From Erythrophleum ivorense (taxonomy: Eukaryota; Streptophyta; Magnoliopsida; Fabales; Fabaceae), in NCBI GenBank assembly GCA_026724425.1, contig JAIUCV010000008.1, positions 25,931,470 through 25,995,469 on the forward strand: a stretch of 64,000 nucleotides of DNA. The letters are read 5' to 3'. Numbering within the stretch: the stretch's first letter is position 1; each line of letters opens with the position of its first letter. Shown one piece after another: positions 48,101 through 58,543 of the stretch. Position numbers and translations under genes: made by a program. Below the pieces are notes generated by a model. That model made no database searches. It was not told the origin of the DNA and saw only the letters and a program-made list of their open reading frames with translations.

Positions 48101-51100
48101 ACTGGATATTTAGACCAAGGGAAAAACACAAGACATGAAATGAATAAACAATTGTCTCTAAAGAAACCAATTTTTGTGGCATTTTAAAATTTATATCATT
48201 AAGAATAAGCTTTTACAAATAATTCATATACCAGGAAGCTTCTCTAGTCTCTAAGTCACACAACAAACCACTTACCTTCTTCCACTTCTACTTCCGTGCT
48301 TTTAAATTTCAAATCCCAAAATATGTATTCCACATTTATTATGTTTTAGTTTTGGTAACACATATTTTGTGCTATTGTTCAATTGGAAAAAATTATTTCA
48401 ACATTATAGTTCTACCACAATTTTCTTCTAAAGAATTAGATAATAGATTTTCAAAATGTTAGATGCATCTTTTGGCACCGCCACACAATTTGCCCAAGCA
48501 TGGACATGCCTATTTCGGGCTTATCAGCATGTCCTACACATGTCATACTTGGCTGCTATCATGATACACTAACCTGTATACACGAGTCCATCCATGTCAG
48601 AATAAATATATTGTTTATTGGCTCAAACACTGATTGAGAACAGCTGGGACTTGAGAGATTAAGAAAAGGGAGGAAAAAACTGTCAGAAAAAGGGTTATAA
48701 AGGGACCATAAACCCCATTCAGATGAGAATTCCTTCCAGATTCTTTGTTGTACTAGTACGCAAGTAATTTGAATGATAAAGGTTTACACCTTTCTTATTT
48801 AAGGAAATCTATCGAGAAATGATAGTGTAAGGTGTTTACAAGTTAGCATGATACCCTCTGGGTTAGCGCTTAAGTAGGGAGTTTGAAAATTAGGCTTTGG
48901 TGTGTGTGTCTCTTAAATTTAACGTGTCAGAGTGATGTGTACTATGTGCCAATATCAACACATGCAACAAAAAAGATAAGAATGATTCTCAAAATATGGA
49001 TATTTTATAATTAGGTGTTTGATTATTCTTGGACCTTCAGTTAATGAATGCCATTCACTCTGAAAATCGTTCTATTCTTTTCTTGTTCCCGCTTTGGGAT
49101 CTGGTTTGCATAGAAAGCCTTTGACAGTCCATTCCTATTTTGTTGTTCCAGTTTTCAAAGGCTTATAATGGCCCATTTTGCTTCTTGTTATTCTAGACAA
49201 GCACGGAAAAACTTAAGTTCAGGTTTAGTGTCAAACATGGCTTTGACTTGTTATTCTAGACAAGCATGGAAAAACTAAGTTCAGGTTTAGTGTCAAACAT
49301 GGCTTTGACCAAGTGTTGAAAGCTAAACGGTACAGAGTTAAAATGCAAATAAATAAATGGGTAAATTACTTTTTTAGAATAATTAAATGTATAATTTTAA
49401 ACTCAAAATAAATAATTTTAAAATAAAAGTTCAAATATATATTTTTAATAAAAAAATTCAATATTATTCTTTTGTGTATTTTGGAAATATTTTGATTTCA
49501 AAGGAATAAGTGTATATTTTCAAAATGAAGATGGTTATTATTGAAGTTATATTATTATCTATAAATAAGTAAAATTTTAAAAATTATTTTGTGAAATGAT
49601 TTTATGATAAGTTAAATTTAGAAAATTGATGATTTTATATTAGTCATTACATATTTAATACTTTTTGTATTATATAAATAATAAATATATAAGGTATATT
49701 GGTTAAAATAAGTGCAGTTGTAACTTATCTTTTATTATTATGGGTAGTGTATTTTTTTATTTCAAGAAAATAGAGTATGTATTTTTAAAAAAGAAAGGAT
49801 GACCATGTAATTAAGGCATCTTTTGGAGCCGATTGGTTAAAAGATGTAATGATGAAGGGAATGTAAAAAGCGAGTAGATGATGATAAGTAAGATAGAAAA
49901 TGACTTTTTATCTCTATTTTTAAAATAATGATTTGATAAATAAAATGGGGATTTGATAGAAGGAATAATACATATAAGAATATAATAAACATTACACAAA
50001 TTACGAAAATAGAAAACCAAATAGGAGAGGCTGAAAGAGTGATTTACCCTGGATTCAAAAAAAATTAATAATAATAATGCAGTTTGCAAAACGACAAGGT
50101 GAAAAAATACAAAATAATTTTGCATTAGAAATCATGACTGGATGGAGTATATCAAGCTCAAAGAGAGGTTGGTCTGTTACACGTGCAAATGAAAATAAAT
50201 AGACCAGAGTAAAAGAAGAATACAACATATAGCATAGCATTAGGTTTGCAGTTTTTGCGTTTTGCTTTTCCATTTTTAACACTTAGTTAATCCAAATCCT
50301 ATATTGATTATAATTTCCATAATTGATAATTTCAATTTCTTTAAAAATATAGGAGATCTAAATTCAGGAAAAAACAGACAATATATATTGGTTCGTAAGA
50401 CAAATGTAACTTCATGAAGCCTATCATGAATGTTGATAGTCATTTCAAACTTTTAATTATAATTAAATCAAAATCTTAATGAGCATATAACGCGCACATA
50501 TTTAACTGAACATGTTCCAAACTCTCCCCCATAATACGTCAAAAATTAAACAAATGAAACTTTGATCAACAGAAAGTGTTAAATTTATTACTGCTCCTGG
50601 ATAATCACTTCCAAAGATCACTAACAACATTTTGATTAGAGTTAACTCTATTCGGCATTTTCAGAAATACACTGTCCGCACTTCAAATTGATGAAGAGCG
50701 AAATCTCACACACGATTCTCAAATACATGCCAGTAATAATTAAACTCTTTCTTAGTATAGTTTAAGAAAATTACAATACACATACCTCCATGGAGGAGCT
50801 TTGTGGAGCGGGAGGAAGTTCCAGAAGCGAAATCCTCTCTCTCAACGAGGCCAACCCGGAGGCCTCGGGTCACAGCATCGAGCGCCACGCCGGAACCCGT
50901 CGCACCACCACCGATGACAAGAATGTCAAGAGGATTCCTCGAATTGGCGCCAATGAGAGACGATTGTTGGGCCTCTCTCGACGGAACGACGGAATCAGGG
51001 TCTCGGATCTTTTTCCGGATCGTGGCGAGGTTGGAGCCACCTCCGTAATCATTGGCGGCGATTGGTGGATGGAGAAGGATTGTGCCGCCATAGGCGGCAA

Positions 51101-51155
51101 CGATGGCGGCTCCGACGGCGGTGCCTAGTCGTCTCAGGCGAGTCGTGGATGTCAT
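45110..51155 (-). CDS. SDP6: Mitochondrial FAD-dependent glycerol-3-phosphate dehydrogenase
   Basis: Six exons: 51155-50786, 48082-47609, 47019-46688, 46361-46201, 46005-45750, 45409-45110. All introns are GT-AG and all phases fit, giving 630 codons plus a TAA stop; the Arabidopsis protein is about the same length. It oxidises glycerol-3-phosphate to dihydroxyacetone phosphate and passes electrons to ubiquinone at the inner mitochondrial membrane. In seedlings this lets glycerol from storage oil be used. Residues 1-35 are Arg-bearing and hydrophobic, as for a mitochondrial presequence. IGGGATGSG at 81-89 is the FAD-binding Rossmann loop. LLHGGVRYLE spans the exon 1/2 junction, HIVLPDYYSPEGMG lies in exon 3 and ITGGKWTTYR is at 436-445. 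The C-terminal domain fills exons 5-6. No internal stop or lost motif is seen. The start is the only Met before the presequence and sits in CACCATG. The exon 5 donor, GTTGGT, is weak but keeps phase. Confidence 0.95.
48083..50785 (-). other. SDP6: Intron 1 of SDP6, 2.7 kb
   Basis: Donor GTATGTG after the codon split in LLHGG; acceptor TTAG before GTGTACGT. The remaining introns are short (589, 326, 195 and 340 bp). The intron is AT-rich, with a 63-bp tandem duplication at 49184-49308, and no transposon that I can name. The antisense and sense ORFs inside it (49811-50282) are chance. Confidence 0.85.
49184..49308. repeat. 63-bp tandem duplication in SDP6 intron 1
   Basis: Copies 49184-49246 and 49247-49308 both run from CTTGTTATTCTAGACAAGCA to AACATGGCTTTGA. 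They differ by a C/T change and a small indel near AACTTAAG/AACTAAG, so the duplication is recent. Confidence 0.85.
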
Positions 51156-51930
51156 GGTGACGTGGGTGGTGGGACCTTATTTCCGGACTTATTAGAGCGG
51201 TGGCACACTTTTCAAAAGATTTGCTTTGGCTTATTTACAGAAATGCCACTCCATCGAAAATTGTGATTATAGCTCAAAATTTCTTTTCACAAAATTATTA
51301 ATAGGCGTTCACCCTAGATGCCATAGGCTATAATGCAGACGGTCAGGAGAAATCCTTGCTTCGTTTGAAGAAATTTAGTAGACCAAATCTCAACCAGAAA
51401 TTTGCTTTTGGGGAGTATTTTTCATTTATTGTACATAAAAAATCACAATTAGGTAAAATAAATTTAATAAATATAAAAATTAAGATTATGAGACTTGTTT
51501 AACAAGACCTGTAACTGGCAAGGTAATTTTTCTACTTAAACAATTACATGTGAGTAAATTGTTGAATAATAATTATATATTTTTTTTATGATAAAACCAT
51601 TATATTTATATGATAGTTTGGAAAGAACAATAAAACAGGAAAAAAATATTAATAAGAACTATAAAATTAAATTATTTACTCTCACAGATGTTATATTTTA
51701 AAATTGTTTTTAAAATATTTTTTAGAGAAAAAAAAACCTAAAGCAAAAACAATGAATAGGAAAGAAAATCAGGGCACAATAACCACAAGATGTCATTAGT
51801 GACATTGAAAGTTAGAGAAGGATTTGAAATAGTTTTGCTTGATTTCCTTAGTTTAGGGTTATTATAGATTTGATCACACATCATATTCATTTAAAAATAG
51901 GTTAAGTTTATAAAAAAATTTATAATTTCT
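51156..51930 (-). promoter_or_regulatory. SDP6: Upstream region of SDP6
   Basis: On the minus strand the ATG is preceded by CCACGTCACC; on the plus strand 51158-51165 reads TGACGTGG, a plant bZIP-type C/G-box hybrid. At this distance it is probably in the 5' UTR. TATA-like GTAAATAAG lies about 80-90 bp upstream and CTATAATC about 130 bp upstream; I cannot choose between them. Beyond 51420 the sequence is plain AT-rich DNA. Confidence 0.4.
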
Positions 51931-51935
51931 TTTAG

Positions 51936-52510
51936 CTCGGGCCGAGCCCGACAGGGCCCTTTTTGTTTAAAAGTTAATTTTTAATTTAATTTAATTTTTA
52001 AAGAATTTTAGATATTATATATCTTTATTTTATTACTTATTAGGCTCACTTTTCTTTTTTTTTTTTAAATATCAAATATTTCCAAAAAATATGATAAAAA
52101 ATTTAAACAATTTATAGTATATATAAGATAATAAAATTTTTCAATATGACAATTTTTTCAATAATATTATTGATTATTGATTTATTTTGTTTGAATTATA
52201 ATTTATTCCTAATAATATATCATGTAATAAGTAAAAGTAAAAAATTATTATTATATATGTTATATAATTCTTTTTTACTTATATTAGTAGTTATAAATAG
52301 TTTTTCTAATAATATTATTTATTAATAATATATAAAAAAATAATTATAATATGAACCGTACTCGAGCTTAGGTTTAAAAAAACTCAAGCCCGACCCATTT
52401 TATATTCAAACTTTTTAAAAATAGACTCTCTTTTTTTTTGTTCATATCTATTTTTTTGGGATCGAGCTTATCAGGCTTGGTGGGCTTTTTTGGCCCATGA
52501 TCAAGTCTAG
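51936..52510. mobile_element. MITE-like segment with GC-rich ends
   Basis: An AT-rich core lies between GC-rich ends. The left end has CTCGGGCCGAGCCCGACAGG and the right end has GATCGAGCTTATCAGGCTTG followed by GGGC and GGCCC. Such ends recur in plant miniature elements, but I could not define terminal inverted repeats or a target-site duplication. Confidence 0.3.
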
Positions 52511-52569
52511 GCTATTATTGTTGTTTGTGGTATTTTATTGGAAATCCTATGCATTAGATATTATGTTCA

Positions 52570-54305
52570 ATATAAAAAAATGAATTGAAAGGTGAGATGA
52601 ATTAATTTTTATATTATAAATTTGATGCTAATAAAAATATTTAAAGGGGGTGAATATGTGTTTAGTGTAGAAAGTTAAAAAAGCAGTTGAAAATAATTGC
52701 AAATTTAAAATTAAGGAGACAGCAAATTGAGTTGAGCAAAACTTTCATTAGCATTCTTCACTTTGATGCAAGAGCAATACGGTCTAGTTAAAAATAGTGG
52801 ATGAAAAGTAAGTCGAGCGTATGCTACAAATTAACTTAGTTTAAAGTAAAATATAAATAAAGAGTTAAGAAGAGAGAGATAACACATAAAAATTTATTCT
52901 AATTTAGCCCCCTAGCCTACGTCTAGTCCCTTTAAATGTTAAAGGATTTTCTTCACTTAAAATAAAAGATTATAGTACAAGCTCACCTTGAACTCAACTT
53001 GTCTAAAAGTTTTATAAGTTTACCCTTAACTTATTTACACTAGATTTTGCATAAACTTACATTTAACTAAGTCTCACATAGGGTTTTATTCAAGTTTACC
53101 ATTAACTTACTCTCACACATAAAGAATTATAACAAAGGTTAAGAAGAAAAAGCTTACACCCCAATATGAGATTACAATATCACACAATAAGGCCATGTTT
53201 AGTAGATGGGAGAGTTAAATGTTAGAAAGGAAAAGGGAGTGGAATTGAGATAAAAGCATGTTTAGTAGGTGAGAGAGTTCTTTCCTAGGTGAGTTGTCTT
53301 TCACTAACATGGAACAGTTCAATCCTTTACTTTGAGGTAGGAGAGAGCTTTACTGAGTAGGAAAATAAAAATTGAAACTATTTTGTCCTTCCTCAAATAA
53401 TTTTTTTTCTTAATCAAAAATGAAATTTTAAATTAAAATATTATTTTATTATTTTTTATTGTTATTGGTAATTAAAAATTATTATTTTATTATTAGTAAA
53501 AAATAGTTAGAGATATTTTGATCTTTTAATTCTCTTCTCATTTTATTTTTATGTCATTTCTATCTAACTAAATATAAAAAAATAAAAATATTTATATTTC
53601 TTTTTCTATCATACCAAATATAACTATAAAGTGCAAGATTTCTTTCTATTCTTATTTCTATTCCATTAAAAATTAATCCTCTGTACCAAACGAAGCTTAA
53701 ATACTTCTTTGAAAGCTGATGAATAGGAGACTTAGAATATTCTAAGAGAAGTAAATGCTATTGGATATTCAAATAATTTCTAATGATTTTTCTTTGTAGC
53801 TTGCTCTTCAATGTTCAATGTATTTATACTTTTTCACCAACTTGTAGCCGTTGCTAATAGTTTCTCTTTTTCTATAAAGTTGAACATTAAGAACAGCATC
53901 TTTTCAGCTAGAACAAAAGATGTATGTATTCAACATTCATCTCTTTTTTCTCAATAGTCCCATGTCATGCATAGTATTTGTCTCATATCTATTAATGTTC
54001 TTGAATGCTTTATAGGTTAGATAAACAACATCACTTTTCTTATACAAGAAAATGTTACTTGTGAAAAAGAGATAATAAAGTTGGCATAAATATACCTTGT
54101 TCCATTTGCATTGTTCAAAAGTCAAATGTAGCAGAGATTTATCAATTAACTCATTAATGAATTTCAAACTAATTAAGAGATAAAAATTTTAAAGGGCCAA
54201 GTTTTAGTTAGGCCTTTTCATATATCAGGAATTTTGTTTTGTTATCATCAAAATCAAAATCATGGGCCAAGTGAAATTATTTGGTTTAGAAAACCTTAGG
54301 CAACA
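52570..54305 (-). mobile_element. Copia (SIRE-like) 3' LTR remnant
   Basis: The minus strand begins TGTTGCCTAAGG at 54305, directly after a polypurine tract, and contains TTTTGATGATAACAAAAC, a phrase common in SIRE/Maximus LTRs. Text around 52905-52935 (CCCCCTAGCCTACGTCTAGT) also recurs in such elements. The lower boundary is not defined, and a MITE-like piece appears to sit inside. Confidence 0.42.
53189..53697. mobile_element. MITE-like insertion inside the copia LTR
   Basis: The left end GGCCATGTTTAGTAG and right end TACCAAACGAAGCTT are roughly inverted copies, and the interior is AT-rich and non-coding. Subterminal repeats such as GCATGTTTAGTAGGTGAGAG support a miniature inverted-repeat element. 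The target-site duplication is unclear. Confidence 0.35.
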
Positions 54306-54319
54306 ATCTTCCCCTTTTT
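54304..54319 (-). other. Polypurine tract of the SIRE-like element
   Basis: The minus strand reads AAAAAGGGGAAGATTG ending at the LTR start. This is the form usual for plant Ty1/copia elements. Confidence 0.5.
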
Positions 54320-56240
54320 ATGATGATAAAACTCATAAGCAAAATTAGCTATGCAAATGACATTAATAGAATAAATTAAACCCCCATAAATGTTAGCTTC
54401 CATAGGCAAAGACATAATAGGACATTCAAGAATAATAACTAGTATATATATATCTAGAGTGAAGCGTAAGCAGGATATAAGGCTAAGTTACATTCTTCAA
54501 TAAGTGTAGCCAACATGCAAAGCTAAGTTAAGTGCAATTATCAATAAACAAATATTCTCTTTTTTTGTAATAGAGTCAAGTTAAGTTCAACTAGCAACCA
54601 TAATTCAAGTAAAGTGCAGGTAAGATAATTTTGCATAAACAAACATTTTCTCCCCCTTTTTAGTGTTGCATAAGGAAAGTGTAAGCAAGAATGAGCAATA
54701 ACCAGTAAGTAGTAAAAATAAACAAGACGTATATTAGCATCAAATAAAGTAATTCAAGGCACATATAAAAAAATGTACAACTAAACCAAGAAAATGTTTA
54801 AGGTATTTTGCCATCATAGGCAATTCAAAAATCAAAGACTAAAGATTATCAATTCACTTTCAGATTGCTTGAAGCTAAGTTGCCAGGACCCTAAAGGCTT
54901 ATGTTACCACTTGAGTCTATTGAGTGAGTGAAACTTCAAAAGTTTGTAGACTATATTGTAGGATTTCCTTCTTCACCTGAAATGCTTCCTTAGCATCCTT
55001 TAATTCATCACAAAGGAAAGTGTACTTAAGCTCAAGTTCTTAGACACAATGGGTTAAGGAGCCTATTTACCATTAGATTACCTTAGCGATGGATGGTTCA
55101 ATTAAGGGGGAAGTAGAATGAACTTGTGGTGAAGGACTTGAAAGTGGAATTGATTGACTTTAAAAAGGAAGGTAAGGCTGGTAATCCAAAAAAGGTAAAG
55201 GTGGAGCTAAAGGAAGAAGAGGTTCATGAGAGGAAGAGGACCTAATTTTTCATATGGGTAACACTTCCTCCTTCAAATTAACATGTTTAGGAGACCAACA
55301 AGTTGAAGTCCTAATGATAGCTACCTCTGCCAAGGGAGTGGGCTTCATCTCAAATGGCTCAATTCTATTCTTTATCTCTTAAACTTCCTCATTAGGCTTC
55401 TAAACTTCAACTTCTTCAGTATGTGCTTTCTCCATGTCTATAAATTTGCTTCCTCATCTTCCCTAATTTCTGCAATCCTAATCATTATAGCATGTGCATC
55501 CTTAACTTCTATAGTATTCTCTTTAATAAGGGTTGAGTGGAGGGCCTTTCACCTACAACTATAGAAATAGGCTTAGGTGGAGGAATGATGGTAATAGATG
55601 GATCTAGAGGTTCCTTTGGAATATGACATTTAAAGCCCAACACTACCTAAAGGAATTTTATCAAGCTTGATAGTTGAATTGGCCTCTTCTTGTTCATTTA
55701 CTTCAAGGATGGTTATTAACACTCTAGTAATGGTATTCTCTTTAATAAGGGTTGAGTGGAGGGCCTTTCACCTACAACTATAGAAATAGGCTTAGGTGGA
55801 GGAATGATGGTAATAGATGGATCTAGAGGTTCCTTTGGAATATGACATTTAAAGCCCAACACTACCTAAAGGAATTTTATCAAGCTTGATAGTTGAATTG
55901 GCCTCTTCTTGTTCATTTACTTCAAGGATGGTTATTAACACTCCAGTAATGGTTGGTGTTGGTGGTACTACACCTTGTGCATTTTCTGAGGATAATCAAA
56001 GGCTGGCTATTTTCTTGCATAACTAGTACATAGTTATTATCGTTTGTGTCAAAGGATAATTATTCTTCAAGTAAGTAGGCATTCTTAACAATGTGTTCTA
56101 AAGAAGATTTAAGGCTAAGGATAGGCCATTTTAAGGACCCAACTTCTCCTTTTAGTCCAAGAGAGAAAGAAAGTGGAGGATGCAATGCCTTAGTCTAGAA
56201 TGCTTTAGGATCTTATGGCCATACCATTATAAGTGGACTT
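54320..56240 (-). pseudogene. Decayed ORF region upstream of the copia 3' LTR (possible env-like ORF)
   Basis: On the minus strand short open pieces read as a proline-rich segment (about 55245-55120, and 55620-55520 with its duplicate) and a charged coiled-coil-like segment (about 55040-54920, containing CDELKDAKEAFQ). SIRE-type copia elements carry an extra ORF with proline-rich and coiled-coil parts between pol and the 3' LTR, which fits the position, but this is inference. Stops are frequent and no intact ORF remains. Confidence 0.35.
55514..55951. repeat. 219-bp near-perfect tandem duplication
   Basis: Copies 55514-55732 and 55733-55951 run from GTATTCTCTTTAATAAGGG to CACT(C)AGTAATG. I see essentially one difference (ACTCTAGT against ACTCCAGT). 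This is either a very recent event or an assembly artefact. Confidence 0.88.
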
Positions 56241-57859
56241 TGTAACAACCTTAACTACTAATCAAGTTAATTAAATATAATTGTATTCTTAATTGAGTGT
56301 ATTTAAGGTCTAATTTGATTAATGAGTTACCAATGAATGAAAATATGGGAAAATTTGAACCTTTAAATAATCAATATTCATCATCAGGTTGTACAATGGG
56401 ATTATTGTTCCTAAGAATTCAAAATTCTCATTAAAAATTTTTGTATCAACCAAAATAATTCTAAGAAGCCTAAAAACTCATATATGTTAGATTAAAAATC
56501 ATTATTCATCAATACCATGGTGAAAATTAGGAATTAATAACTAAATTGGGGATTTCAAGACTTGGGCCGCAGCTTAGAATGGTTACGCTGCGGCTAACTT
56601 TGCCTCTGAAACCTTTAAAAGTTAAATTCTATACTTACACTGTGACTTGAAGGACTTACGCCACAACTAAACTTGGGTTTGGACTAATTTTCCACAAAGA
56701 CACAATTTGCGTCGCAGCTAGAATATTTTATGTTATAGCCAAACATTTTTGTGCCATGACCAAAATTGCTACTTGAACACTATTAACTTATTTTGGCTGT
56801 AACTTGAGGAAATTAAGTTGCGACTTGAAAACCTGCTACACCTAAACTCTTAAATGAACGAACTAACAAGTTACTACCACTTTAAGATCAATCCTAGGAT
56901 CTTTTTATGGCTAAAAGGAAAGGGTTTTAAAGGGTTTATATTCTTATAATCTCCATCTAAATACCTTATATAGCCCAAAGATTTAAAAGGTAATCTAAGC
57001 ATTCTAACTTTAATTACAAAAGTAAAGGTGCATGAAACCACAAGTAACAACTTCAAAATGTGTATTTTTCCTACCAACTGACCTTAAACCACTTTGAACA
57101 AGTTTTAATAAATTAAATAAACATGTTGTCATCCTCAAAACTCCAAAACAACCTCAGATGCAACATATGATTGCAACATTTTCAAAATTGCCCAACAACT
57201 TCTCATGATAGCAAAATGAGCCGAGGTATACCCAAGGGATGGATTGACCCATAACCAACAAGACCAAAACAACCTAACCATATCCCTTAAGGCTCCTAAA
57301 CCATAACCAAACTCAAAGAAATCATGGTTCAAGTATTAACATCCATCTTACTTCTTATACGACAGTAACATTCAAGAGCTACTTTTACAACCTTTAAGTA
57401 ACAAATCACAATCTCGTCTATGCCCTATAAATTCCTCTAAACACCTTAAGCAGGTGTAAAGAACATACATAAACTAGCTCAAATATCCTAATCTAATATA
57501 CTAATAGTTCAATCATTAATTTTATAGTGCTAGATATATAGAGGTTGTAAAATCTAAGGGTACTCATTAGTAATCATCCAAACACAATCATAATTATTAA
57601 TTCCATGATGTCTTGGATTATAAAATCAGTCTCTACACTTGGCAATACATGATACAATTTGGCAATTATACAACTTAATGAGCAAGGCTAACATACCTAC
57701 TATACAAACCCAATTTAAATAGGTCATTCAAGCCCATACATTACTAAAATACCACTGTAGATTTCCATTAGTTTCTTCTTGTTACAAAGAGGTTTGGTCC
57801 CTGAAAATGTTAGCCCACAATTGGGGTGAGATATATAATCTTAGTAACAAGAGGCAAAT
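56241..57859 (-). mobile_element. Partial family B LTR (B2), 3' part
   Basis: It starts TGTAACAACC on the plus strand (end of a minus-strand LTR). It includes the decayed GCCGCAGC motif array near 56560-56840, a GTCTCTACACTTGGCAAT block near 57630 matching B1 near 7380, and a GGTGAGATATATAATCTTAG block at about 57815 matching B1 near 7172. It corresponds to about the last 1.3 kb of B1, with insertions. Confidence 0.5.
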
Positions 57860-58543
57860 TGTAACACCTTGAAATTAATTAAGATTAATAATGGCGATTA
57901 GGGAGTTAATGTGAATTAATTAGAAAAATTAATTAAGAGAGTGAATTTTTATTTTGGGCCATGTGGATAACTTAATTAAGCTTTGGACTAAATGTAAAAG
58001 CCCAATCTTAGTTATAGGAGGATCTAATTCTACTTCCAAATGGGCCAACATCTATATGGTACAGACCCAAGCTAAATAGGCCCTTAAAACAGTCCAAACC
58101 CACCGTAAACTCTCCAACTTGTGGCCCAATAAATTACCACTATAATCTAAATGGATTTTTAGGGCCTTTAGATCAGCACACTCTCCACAATCCTAAGAGT
58201 TTTTGCAGCCCATCTCACCTAGCACCAGCCCACTTTCCAAATGAACCTTGGACTAATGGGTCAACCCATTCCCTACTAAAAACTCTAAGAGCTCAAGAGC
58301 CACAACCTTTTGTTAAGGGTAGAACATTTGGTTCTGCTAAGCAAGAGTTCATTTTCGCACTTAAGGAGAGGGACTAGGGTTTCTCTGCATTCCTCCACCA
58401 TTTCTCACTTCTAGAGGAAGATTTGGCCAAGGTAATTTATATAAAACATGTCCCTCTCATTCTCTTCTTCATTTTGGTCCGATTAGTTTCTGGTTTTGAG
58501 TATTTTCATCTCCTTCTCAAATATGAAATTTAGTATTTAGGTG
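57860..58543 (+). mobile_element. Partial family B LTR (B3), 5' part
   Basis: It begins TGTAACACCTTGAAATTAAT, like B1 at 5813, and keeps the run of GGGCCCAA-type phrases, the CACTTCTAGA block and the donor-like CAAGGTAA at 58429-58436. It is cut at 58543 by LTR A5. It lies head-to-head with B2. Confidence 0.6.

Noticed and set aside
47592..48182. 196-codon minus-strand ORF as an independent protein
   Set aside because: It is SDP6 exon 2 extended upstream into intron 1; the TTAG acceptor at 48083-48084 marks the true start of coding.
50790..51128. Plus-strand ORFs (up to 112 codons) over SDP6 exon 1
   Set aside because: They are antisense to a clear coding exon and arise from its higher GC content; no independent support.
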